A stretch of DNA of 64,000 bases from Saprospiraceae bacterium (GTDB taxonomy: Bacteria; Bacteroidota; Bacteroidia; Chitinophagales; Saprospiraceae), in NCBI GenBank assembly GCA_016712145.1, contig JADJRO010000001.1, forward strand, positions 558,001 to 622,000, given 5' to 3'. The notes under the pieces are model-generated. The model made no database searches. It had not been told where the DNA came from and worked only from the letters and a program-made list of their open reading frames with translations. Position 1 is the first letter of the stretch, and every line of letters starts with the position of its first letter. The position numbers and the translations under genes were made by a program. This document shows, one piece after another, positions 9,200 through 16,892 of the stretch.

Positions 9200-10534
9200 A
9201 TGTCAAGAATCCATTTAATTGCCATAGGAGGCAGTGTTATGCATAACCTAGCATTGGCATTGCACGATTTGGGACATCAGGTTTCTGGAAGCGATGATCA
9301 AATCTACGAACCTGCCCGTTCAAGATTAAGCGATGCAGGAATATTACCCGCTGAGGAGGGTTGGCACGCGTCCAGAATTACACCTGAAATCGATCTTGTA
9401 ATCCTCGGAATGCATGCCAAAGCTGAAAATCCTGAATTAATCAAAAGCTTACAATTAGGGATCCCGGTCCAATCGTTCCCCCAATATGTCGGCGGATTGT
9501 TTAAAGATAAAAAGCAACTTATCATATCTGGAAGTCATGGCAAAACCACTACTACGTCGATGCTCATGCATGTGTTTAAACAATTAAGCATTCCCTTTGA
9601 TTATTTGGTGGGTGCACAACTGGAAGGATTTCAAAAGATGGTCTCCATTTCCGATGCACCTTTTGCAATTGTAGAGGGGGACGAATATTTAAGTTCCTGT
9701 TTGGACAAAAGGTCTAAATTTGATCATTTTGATCCTTATATACAGGTAATTACAGGGATTTCATGGGATCATTTTAATGTATTTCCAACACTAGATTCCT
9801 ATTTAAATACTTTTACAAATCGGATTCAAACCTTAAATGAACATGCACATTTAGTGTATTGCAAATCGGATCCTGTTTTAAATCAAATAGCTACTGATTC
9901 ATCGTTAATTGCCACAAATCATCCTTATCAGGCTTGTGATTTTAAACAAATTGGAACCCAGGTGTCAATTTCAATTTCTGGAAATTGGTACCCTTTATTA
10001 ATTTTTGGCAATCACAATCTGGAGAATATTCAGGCGGTTTTAACCTGTTGTCAAATTCTTAAATTGGATATGGATCAGGTCGGTCATGCGTTACAAAGTT
10101 TCAAAGGAGCTTCCAAACGCATGGAATTACTGAGCAACATCAATGGTCAGCTCCGATACCGCGATTTTGCACATGCACCTTCAAAAGTTAAAGCAGCGTC
10201 CAATGCACTCAGACGCCATTTTAATACCCAAAAAATTCTAGCCATTGTTGAATTGCATACGTATAGCAGTCTATCAAAAGATTTTCTACCTCAATATGAT
10301 CAAGCATTAAATGAAATGGATCAAGCCATAATCTATTTTGACCATAAAGCATTGGAAATTAAGAACAAAGAAGCCTTAGATCCTGAATTTATCAAACAGG
10401 CTTTTGGTAATGATTCTATTCTGGTATGTACTACCAATTCCAGCCTGGAACAGACGATACATGCTATCCAATCCAAATTTGACGTGATTGTCTTTATGGG
10501 TAGCGGAAATTTTGGTGGAATCGAATTGGTTTAA
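9200..10534 (+). CDS. mpl: UDP-N-acetylmuramate:L-Ala-gamma-D-Glu-meso-DAP ligase (Mpl)
   Basis: Recycles cell-wall tripeptide by ligating it to UDP-MurNAc with ATP in the cytoplasm. The Mur-ligase layout is complete: N-terminal UDP-binding segment (HLIAIGGSVMHNLALAL, GSDDQIYEP), ATP loop GSHGKTTTT, central EGDEY, GNHNLENIQA, and a C-terminal domain with ASKRMELL and the Mpl-type DFAHAPSKVKA. The latter distinguishes it from MurC, whose equivalent is DYGHHP. Length of 444 aa is normal. Monocistronic; pdhB follows after 73 bp with its own promoter-like motif. Confidence 0.92.
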   Translation: MSRIHLIAIGGSVMHNLALALHDLGHQVSGSDDQIYEPARSRLSDAGILPAEEGWHASRITPEIDLVILGMHAKAENPELIKSLQLGIPVQSFPQYVGGLFKDKKQLIISGSHGKTTTTSMLMHVFKQLSIPFDYLVGAQLEGFQKMVSISDAPFAIVEGDEYLSSCLDKRSKFDHFDPYIQVITGISWDHFNVFPTLDSYLNTFTNRIQTLNEHAHLVYCKSDPVLNQIATDSSLIATNHPYQACDFKQIGTQVSISISGNWYPLLIFGNHNLENIQAVLTCCQILKLDMDQVGHALQSFKGASKRMELLSNINGQLRYRDFAHAPSKVKAASNALRRHFNTQKILAIVELHTYSSLSKDFLPQYDQALNEMDQAIIYFDHKALEIKNKEALDPEFIKQAFGNDSILVCTTNSSLEQTIHAIQSKFDVIVFMGSGNFGGIELV

Positions 10535-10582
10535 ATCTATATCTGGGATGTGCTAGCTCCTCTGGCAATCTTAATTTATTGC

Positions 10583-10590
10583 TATTTTTG
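10583..10590 (+). promoter_or_regulatory. Putative -7 element (TATTTTTG) for pdhB
   Basis: TATTTTTG matches the Bacteroidota -7 consensus TAnnTTTG and ends 17 bp before the pdhB start. No clear -33 TTTG box is seen about 19 bp upstream, so this is a moderate call. Confidence 0.4.
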
Positions 10591-10607
10591 CAAACATTTT
10601 ATAATTT

Positions 10608-11594
10608 ATGAGTAGGTTGATCACATTGCGAGATGCTTTAAGAGAGGCTATGAGCGAAGAAATGAGGAGAGATCCCAATGTATTTTTAATGGGGGAGGAA
10701 GTAGCTCAATATAATGGGGCTTATAAAGTAAGCAAAGGAATGTTGGATGAGTTTGGTCCCAAACGTGTGATTGATACCCCCATTGCTGAATTGGGATTTG
10801 CTGGTATCGGAGTGGGTGCAGCCATGAATGGTTTGCGACCTATTATTGAATTTATGACTTGGAATTTTGCTGTGCTTGCCTTTGATCAGATTGTAAATAA
10901 TGCGGCCAAGACCTTATCTCAATCTTCCGGAGAATTTGGTTGCCCTATTGTTTTTAGAGGTCCGAGTGGTGCAGCAGGCCAATTAGCTCAACAGCACAGC
11001 CAAACTTTTGAAAGTTGGTTGGGAAATTGTCCTGGTTTAAAGGTGATTTCGACTATCGATCCATATGATTCCAAAGGTTTGATGAAAGCTGCCATTCGGG
11101 ATGATAATCCCATTTGTTTTATGGAATCGGAATCCTATTATGGACTACAAGGAGAGGTTCCGGAAGAAGAATACCTAATTGAAATAGGAAAGGCTGCAAT
11201 CCGAAAAGCTGGAACAGATATTACCATTGTTTCTTTTAATAAAATGATGGAGGTGATCAAACAAGCAGCCGTAGAATTAGAAAAGGAAGGAATATCTGCT
11301 GAAATTATTGATTTGAGAACCATCAGACCAATGGATTATGATACCGTAATTCAATCGGTCAAGAAAACAAATCGATTAATTGTGGTAGATGAAAGCTGGC
11401 CGTTTGCAGGAATTTCTGCCGAATTAGCCTATGTGGTTCAAAAACGAGCTTTTGATTATCTTGACGCTCCCGTCGCAAGAATCAATTCTGCCGATACCTC
11501 TCTGGGTTATGCACCCACCATGGTAACTGAATATTTACCAAATGCTGACCGGGTCGTAAAATGTGCTAAAGAACTTTTGTACATCGTAAAATAA
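10608..11594 (+). CDS. pdhB: Pyruvate dehydrogenase E1 component, beta subunit
   Basis: Forms the thiamine-diphosphate E1 heterotetramer with PdhA, converting pyruvate to acetyl groups for the lipoyl arm of E2. The 328-aa protein begins with RDALREAMSEEMRRDPNVFLMGEE-type sequence, carries VIDTPIAELGFAGIGVGAAM, FMTWNFAVLAFDQI, and ends with the transketolase C-terminal pattern VVDESWPFAGISAE and SLGYAPT. Its E1 alpha partner is not adjacent. It converges with the pseudouridine synthase gene, with the stops nearly touching. Confidence 0.94.
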   Translation: MSRLITLRDALREAMSEEMRRDPNVFLMGEEVAQYNGAYKVSKGMLDEFGPKRVIDTPIAELGFAGIGVGAAMNGLRPIIEFMTWNFAVLAFDQIVNNAAKTLSQSSGEFGCPIVFRGPSGAAGQLAQQHSQTFESWLGNCPGLKVISTIDPYDSKGLMKAAIRDDNPICFMESESYYGLQGEVPEEEYLIEIGKAAIRKAGTDITIVSFNKMMEVIKQAAVELEKEGISAEIIDLRTIRPMDYDTVIQSVKKTNRLIVVDESWPFAGISAELAYVVQKRAFDYLDAPVARINSADTSLGYAPTMVTEYLPNADRVVKCAKELLYIVK

Positions 11595-11595
11595 T

Positions 11596-12186
11596 CTATT
11601 TAAGGCTAGCGATCAGTTCACTTTTAAGGATCTCTTTAGAAGTACCTGGCTTTAAATCAAGCAGTTGTATTTTTGCTATTGAAATCCGGATCAGCCTCAA
11701 AACAGGATATCCGATTGCTGCAAGCATGCGCCTTACTTGACGATTTTTACCTTCATCAATACTGATTTCAATCCAACTATCCGGAACTGTTTTTCTGAAT
11801 CGGATAGGTGGATCTCTTGGTGGAACAACTGGATCAGGTTCTAACATCCTGATAGTAAGAGCTTTAACTAAATAAAGACTCCCATCTATTCTAATTTTTA
11901 CTCCTGATTGTAATTTTTGAAGTTTCAGTTTATCTGGTTTGCCTTCAATCTGAACCCAATAGGTTTTTGGAAGCTTATTGCTCGGATGCAAGATTTTTGA
12001 ATTGACCGATGGGTCATTTGTTAATAACAAGAGGCCTTCACTATCCTTATCCAATCGGCCAACAGGGTAGACGTCAACTGGTACATTTAAGTAGTCCTTG
12101 AGGCTTTTTTGGTCATGTTGTTCTTTAGAAAATTGAGACATGACCCCAAAAGGCTTATTAAAAAGGTAGTATTTGTAGGATTTCAA
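11596..12186 (-). CDS. RsuA/RluE-family pseudouridine synthase
   Basis: Isomerises a uridine in ribosomal RNA to pseudouridine. The 196-aa protein opens YYLFNKPFGVMSQFS, carries the catalytic-aspartate motif GRLDKDSEGLLLLTND, then PKTYWVQIEG, and ends with DEGKNRQVRRMLAAIGYPVLRL, the conserved RNR segment of the family. The N-terminal S4 domain of RsuA/RluB/RluF is missing, so the layout is closest to RluE (23S rRNA U2457). Exact target base is inferred. Confidence 0.88.
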   Translation of the reverse strand: MKSYKYYLFNKPFGVMSQFSKEQHDQKSLKDYLNVPVDVYPVGRLDKDSEGLLLLTNDPSVNSKILHPSNKLPKTYWVQIEGKPDKLKLQKLQSGVKIRIDGSLYLVKALTIRMLEPDPVVPPRDPPIRFRKTVPDSWIEISIDEGKNRQVRRMLAAIGYPVLRLIRISIAKIQLLDLKPGTSKEILKSELIASLK

Positions 12187-12280
12187 TAGGTCCGATCTAA
12201 TTTTGAATTAATTGCAAATATGCATAACATATTAAAAAATAGTATTTATTATTTCGAATTGCATTCTAATTAATTACATA

Positions 12281-12373
12281 TTTTCCACATTTTTAATGCG
12301 TTTTCAACATAAGAAGCAATTATTAACATTTTGTAAAATTCACTATTCCACAATCTTATTAAAGTTTTCCACA
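12281..12373 (+). promoter_or_regulatory. Cluster of four DnaA-box-like sites upstream of nrdB
   Basis: The gap 12187-12618 holds no gene. It contains TTTTCCACA at 12281 and 12365, TATTCCACA at 12344 and TTTTCAACA at 12301, all in the same orientation. They differ by one or two bases from the DnaA box TTATCCACA. Start-to-start spacings are 20, 43 and 21 bp, close to two, four and two helical turns, so the sites would lie on one face. A very AT-rich stretch follows (12425-12570). DnaA is known to regulate nrdAB in Escherichia coli; a replication origin is the alternative. Confidence 0.5.
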
Positions 12374-12564
12374 ATATGTTGATAAATTTCAAAGGACATC
12401 GACTGATTGTTACTGTATTTTTGAGCTAGATATATGTTTTTTTAATAATATGAATTTTAAGACTTTTTAAAAAAAGAATTCGAGTAAATAATTGTCTTAC
12501 AAATTATTACAAATACAATTAAAAAATATATCTAAATTTTTATTATATAATAATTACAATTAAA

Positions 12565-12572
12565 TACTTTTG
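12565..12572 (+). promoter_or_regulatory. Putative -7 element (TACTTTTG) for nrdBA
   Basis: TACTTTTG fits the TAnnTTTG consensus and lies 46 bp before the nrdB start. The region 18-21 bp upstream is pure A/T without a distinct TTTG. The DnaA-box-like cluster is about 190 bp upstream. Confidence 0.4.
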
Positions 12573-12618
12573 AACCACAATTACCTTACAGTTTAGCCAA
12601 GTCAAACAACAAGAACCA

Positions 12619-13572
12619 ATGAATCACCGTTCAGAACCTATCCTCGTCGAAAATCCCGATCGATTTGTAATCTTTCCGATCAAACATTCCGATATCTGGC
12701 AATTTTACAAAAATTCAGAGGCTTCTTTTTGGACTGCTGAAGAAATTGACCTTTCCCAGGACCTTGAAGATTGGAATCATTTGCTCAATGACAATGAAAA
12801 ACATTTCATTAAACATGTACTAGCTTTCTTTGCCGCCAGCGATGGAATTGTAAATGAAAATCTTGCAGAGAATATGGTTCGGATGGTTCAATATCCCGAA
12901 GCAAAATTCTTTTATGGGTTTCAGATCATGATGGAAAATATCCATTCAGATACGTATTCCTTATTAATCGATACGTATATCAAAGACCAAACGGAAAAAA
13001 ACTACCTGTTTCATGCCGTTGAAAATTTAGCTTGTGTTCGTCAAAAAGCAGATTGGGCTTTGCGTTGGATTAAAAACGGAAGTTTTACCGAACAATTAAT
13101 CGCATTTGCGGCGGTAGAAGGAATCTTTTTCAGTGGCTCATTTTGTAGTATTTTTTGGTTAAAAAAACGAGGCTTAATGCCTGGTTTAAGTTTTTCCAAT
13201 GAATTGATTTCACGCGATGAAGGAATGCATTGCGACTTTGCCTGTTTATTGTATAATCAACATATCGTCAACAAACTTCCAAAAGAGACAATCGAAGCAA
13301 TCATCAAAGATGCAGTTGAAATTGAAAAACATTTCATTACTGAGGCCATACCCGTCGCCCTGATTGGTATGAATGCAAATTTGATGTGTCAATATATTGA
13401 GTTTGTTGCGGACCGCCTCTTAGTAGCTTTAGGTAATACTAAAGTTTACAATTCACAAAATCCATTTGACTTCATGGAGATGATCTCTGTGCAAGGTAAA
13501 ACCAATTTCTTTGAAAAAAGGGTGTCAGAATACCAAAAAATCAGGGGTAGCCACTGGTGGCCACGCTCCTAA
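12619..13572 (+). CDS. nrdB: Ribonucleoside-diphosphate reductase, beta subunit (class I)
   Basis: Supplies the radical to NrdA for making dNDPs. The di-metal site is readable: the aspartate in EEIDLSQD (D44), E106 and H109 in ENIHSDTY, E167 (AAVEGIFF), and E201/H204 in RDEGMHCDF. The radical tyrosine is Y113, so this is a tyrosyl-radical class I enzyme and not a tyrosine-less class Ic/Ie form. At 317 aa it resembles the shorter, eukaryote-like R2 group. nrdA follows 72 bp downstream, the gap containing a 12-nt T run (13604-13615) without a preceding hairpin. Confidence 0.95.
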   Translation: MNHRSEPILVENPDRFVIFPIKHSDIWQFYKNSEASFWTAEEIDLSQDLEDWNHLLNDNEKHFIKHVLAFFAASDGIVNENLAENMVRMVQYPEAKFFYGFQIMMENIHSDTYSLLIDTYIKDQTEKNYLFHAVENLACVRQKADWALRWIKNGSFTEQLIAFAAVEGIFFSGSFCSIFWLKKRGLMPGLSFSNELISRDEGMHCDFACLLYNQHIVNKLPKETIEAIIKDAVEIEKHFITEAIPVALIGMNANLMCQYIEFVADRLLVALGNTKVYNSQNPFDFMEMISVQGKTNFFEKRVSEYQKIRGSHWWPRS

Positions 13573-13644
13573 GGTATTTTCGATAGACGAAGACTTTTAA
13601 GTATTTTTTTTTTTTAACCCTTTTACTGTTTTAATTTTAATAAG

Positions 13645-16101
13645 ATGCAAGTACTCAAACGTAACGGCAAACGCGAAGAAGTCAGTTTTGATAAAATAAC
13701 CGCTCGTGTAAAAAAACTTTGCTATGGGCTAGATAGCAATTTTGTAGATCCAATAGAAATTTCAAAAAAAGTAATACAAGGAATTTTTGATGGAGTCACA
13801 ACCTCAGACTTAGACAATCTGGCAGCAGAAACTTCTGCGAGCCTGGCTACAATACATCCGGATTATGCGATACTTGCAGCCCGAATTGCCGTATCAAATC
13901 TTCATAAAAATACCAATAAGTCATTTTCTGAAACGATGGAATTGCTTTACAATTACATCGATCCTATGACAAATCAAAAAGCTGGATTAATCAGTGATGA
14001 AACCATTCAAGTGATCCGTAGCAATGCGGATAAATTGGATTCAGCTATTATTTATGATCGCGACTATAGTTTTGACTATTTTGGTTTTAAAACACTGGAA
14101 CGTTCTTACTTATTAAAAGCGAATAAGAAAGTAGTAGAACGGCCACAACATCTGTTAATGCGTGCTGCAATCGGTATTCATGGTTTAGAAATCGATACCG
14201 CCATTGAAACCTATAATCTGATGTCAGAGAAATGGTTTGTCCACGCTACACCCACACTATTTAATGCAGGCACTCCAAAACCTCAATTGTCATCCTGCTT
14301 TCTTTTAAGTATGGTAGATGATTCCATCTCTGGTATTTTTGAAACATTAAGCCGTTGTGCAAAAATCTCTCAATCCGCCGGAGGAATTGGTCTAAGCATT
14401 CATAACATCCGTGCAAAAGGCAGCTATATAAAGGGCACTGGTGGAAGTTCAAATGGAATTATTCCGATGCTTCGGGTCTTTAATGATACGGCTCGTTACG
14501 TAGATCAGGGAGGCGGTAAACGCAAAGGAGCATTCGCAATTTACATCGAGCCATGGCATGCCGATATTATGGACTTTCTCGAACTCAAAAAGAATCATGG
14601 AAAAGAAGAAATGCGTGCACGCGATTTATTCTATGCATTGTGGATTCCTGATTTATTTATGGAACGGGTTGTTGCAGACAAAGAATGGTCTCTATTTTGT
14701 CCAAACGAAGCGCCAAAACTTTATGATACCTATGGCGAAGAATTTGAAGCACTGTATCATCAATATGAGTCCGAAGGACGCGCACGAAAAATTGTACGCG
14801 CACAAGACCTCTGGTATCAAATATGCCAAAGTCAGATAGAAACCGGAACCCCTTATATTTTATATAAAGACGCTTGTAATAAAAAATCGAATCAGAAAAA
14901 TTTAGGTACAATTCGTTCGTCAAATCTTTGTACAGAAATTATTGAATACACTGCTCCTGACGAAGTAGCCGTTTGTAATCTCGCTTCTATATCCTTACCA
15001 AAATTCATTGAAAACAACACCTTTGATTTTAATAAACTCGTAGAAGTAACCCGGGTAATCACTCGAAATTTAAATCGAATCATCGATATCAATTATTATC
15101 CGATTCCTGAAGCTCGTAATTCAAATTTTCGCCACCGTCCAATTGGTATAGGCGTGCAAGGTCTAGCCGATGCGTTTATTCTAATGCGAATGCCATTTGA
15201 CAGTGAAGCCGCACGACAATTAAATCGGGAAATTTTTGAAACCATTTATTATGCGGCAGTAAGTGAAAGTTGTGAATTGGCTAAAAAACATGGGGCCTAT
15301 GAAACATTTCCAGGTTCGCCTATGAGCCAGGGTATATTTCAATTTGATATGTGGGGTGTAGAACCAGATACAAATCGTTGGGATTGGAATGCATTGCGCA
15401 ATGAGGTAATGAAACATGGAATTCGAAATAGTTTATTACTTGCTCCGATGCCAACTGCTAGTACCTCACAAATCCTTGGTAATAACGAATGCTTTGAACC
15501 ATACACTTCAAACTTTTACACTCGAAGAACCTTATCTGGTGAATATATCGTGATCAATAAACATCTTTTGGAAGATCTGGTTAAACTCGGACTTTGGAAT
15601 CAAGAAATGAAAGAGATGATCATGTTTAATAATGGTTCAATTCAAAACATACCTTCCATTCCAACTAAATTGAAAGAGCTGTATAAAACGGTTTGGGAGC
15701 TGAGCCAAAAATCGATCATCGATATGGCAGCAGATCGTGGAGCTTTTATTTGCCAAAGCCAAAGTCTTAATTTATTCCTTGAAAATGCATCGGTTAATAA
15801 ATTGGGTTCAATGCATTTCTATGGTTGGAAAAAAGGATTAAAAACAGGCATGTATTACTTGCGAACCAAATCAGCAGTCGATCCGATTAAATTTACTTTG
15901 AGTGAGAAACACCAAAAGAAATTTGTAGAAGTGACTGAGCAAGTTGAAATTATTGAAATTAAGCCTGAAATGGTCAACAATCTTTCAAGTCTTAAGTCCG
16001 AAAAACTCCAGGAAATGTTTGCAGCCACCGAAACAGAGCAACAACTTATAGAAGGCCAGAGCTGTAGCATGGAGGAAGGCTGTATTACATGCCAGGGCTA
16101 A
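13645..16101 (+). CDS. nrdA: Ribonucleoside-diphosphate reductase, alpha subunit (class I)
   Basis: Catalytic subunit, 818 aa, reducing ribonucleoside diphosphates. An N-terminal ATP-cone (QVLKRNGKREEVSFDKI to about residue 95) indicates dATP feedback control. The barrel carries PTLFNAGTPKPQLSSCFLL with the substrate-site cysteine, NLCTEI with the thiyl-radical cysteine, and PMPTASTSQILGNNE. The C-terminal tail CSMEEGCITCQG carries the cysteines that re-reduce the active site. Reading frame is intact. It pairs with nrdB upstream; the next gene, 88 bp downstream, begins an unrelated operon. Confidence 0.95.
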   Translation: MQVLKRNGKREEVSFDKITARVKKLCYGLDSNFVDPIEISKKVIQGIFDGVTTSDLDNLAAETSASLATIHPDYAILAARIAVSNLHKNTNKSFSETMELLYNYIDPMTNQKAGLISDETIQVIRSNADKLDSAIIYDRDYSFDYFGFKTLERSYLLKANKKVVERPQHLLMRAAIGIHGLEIDTAIETYNLMSEKWFVHATPTLFNAGTPKPQLSSCFLLSMVDDSISGIFETLSRCAKISQSAGGIGLSIHNIRAKGSYIKGTGGSSNGIIPMLRVFNDTARYVDQGGGKRKGAFAIYIEPWHADIMDFLELKKNHGKEEMRARDLFYALWIPDLFMERVVADKEWSLFCPNEAPKLYDTYGEEFEALYHQYESEGRARKIVRAQDLWYQICQSQIETGTPYILYKDACNKKSNQKNLGTIRSSNLCTEIIEYTAPDEVAVCNLASISLPKFIENNTFDFNKLVEVTRVITRNLNRIIDINYYPIPEARNSNFRHRPIGIGVQGLADAFILMRMPFDSEAARQLNREIFETIYYAAVSESCELAKKHGAYETFPGSPMSQGIFQFDMWGVEPDTNRWDWNALRNEVMKHGIRNSLLLAPMPTASTSQILGNNECFEPYTSNFYTRRTLSGEYIVINKHLLEDLVKLGLWNQEMKEMIMFNNGSIQNIPSIPTKLKELYKTVWELSQKSIIDMAADRGAFICQSQSLNLFLENASVNKLGSMHFYGWKKGLKTGMYYLRTKSAVDPIKFTLSEKHQKKFVEVTEQVEIIEIKPEMVNNLSSLKSEKLQEMFAATETEQQLIEGQSCSMEEGCITCQG

Positions 16102-16189
16102 TAACTTGCAAATAAAGGAATCCCATTAAACTTTAAAATAGTTTACCAGTCTAAACTGAGGGATACCAGGGATTCATTAGTTTTACAAA

Positions 16190-16882
16190 ATGTTTGATTT
16201 TTCACTTTCTGATATCAATACAGATAATCCGTCCATTTTATCTGTTGTATATGCATTGCTAATGAGTTTCATATTGGCTACGTTTGTTTCATTTACTTAC
16301 GAAAAAACGAGCGCCAACAATCGCTCACCCGGTCATTTTATTCAATCCATGATCCTCGGAGCAATCATTGCTACCATCGTCGCACAAGCGATCGGCGATA
16401 GTATAGGCCGAGGGCTCGGAATGCTTGGTGTGCTGGCCATGATTCGGTTTAGAACCAATATTTCACAACCAAGAAATATGATTTTTATTTTTGCTTCGCT
16501 GGCACTGGGTATCTCGTGCGGAGTCTTTGCGTTCAACGTTGCATTTTATGGCACCCTGCTATTTTGTACCCTTGCCTTTTTATTAAGCATTTCTCCGTTA
16601 AAACAATATATCAAAAAATCATACAATTTACGGGTCACCTTTGAATCGGTTGATCGTACTAGTGTTAATAAGGTCTTTGATTATCTAGAATCTAAAAATA
16701 TAGCTGCAAACTTATTGCGAATGGATACAATATCCAATTTGGGAAAAATTGAAAAGGAATGCAATTGGGAAATTGGACAGCTTCCAACATCCGATGAACT
16801 TACCATCGTTGAAGATTTATCTGCTATTGAACATGTTAAAACCGTCAGACTCAGTTTGCGCTCAGACGAAGAAATAATATAA
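16190..16882 (+). CDS. DUF4956 inner-membrane protein
   Basis: A 230-aa protein with about four N-terminal transmembrane helices (residues ~20-140, starting VVYALLMSFILATFVSFTY). The conserved segment RGLGMLGVLAMIRFRTNISQ and a soluble C-terminal domain are typical of DUF4956. In many bacteria such genes lie beside a CotH-like kinase gene and a VTC-type polyphosphate polymerase gene. Here the CotH gene follows after 10 bp, but no VTC protein is in the window. First gene of a five-gene envelope operon. Biochemical role unknown. Confidence 0.85.
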   Translation: MFDFSLSDINTDNPSILSVVYALLMSFILATFVSFTYEKTSANNRSPGHFIQSMILGAIIATIVAQAIGDSIGRGLGMLGVLAMIRFRTNISQPRNMIFIFASLALGISCGVFAFNVAFYGTLLFCTLAFLLSISPLKQYIKKSYNLRVTFESVDRTSVNKVFDYLESKNIAANLLRMDTISNLGKIEKECNWEIGQLPTSDELTIVEDLSAIEHVKTVRLSLRSDEEII

Positions 16883-16892
16883 TTACTTGTAA

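Noticed and set aside
13604..13615. T12 run between nrdB and nrdA as a terminator
   Set aside because: No stable hairpin precedes it, and termination there would separate two subunits needed in equal amounts.
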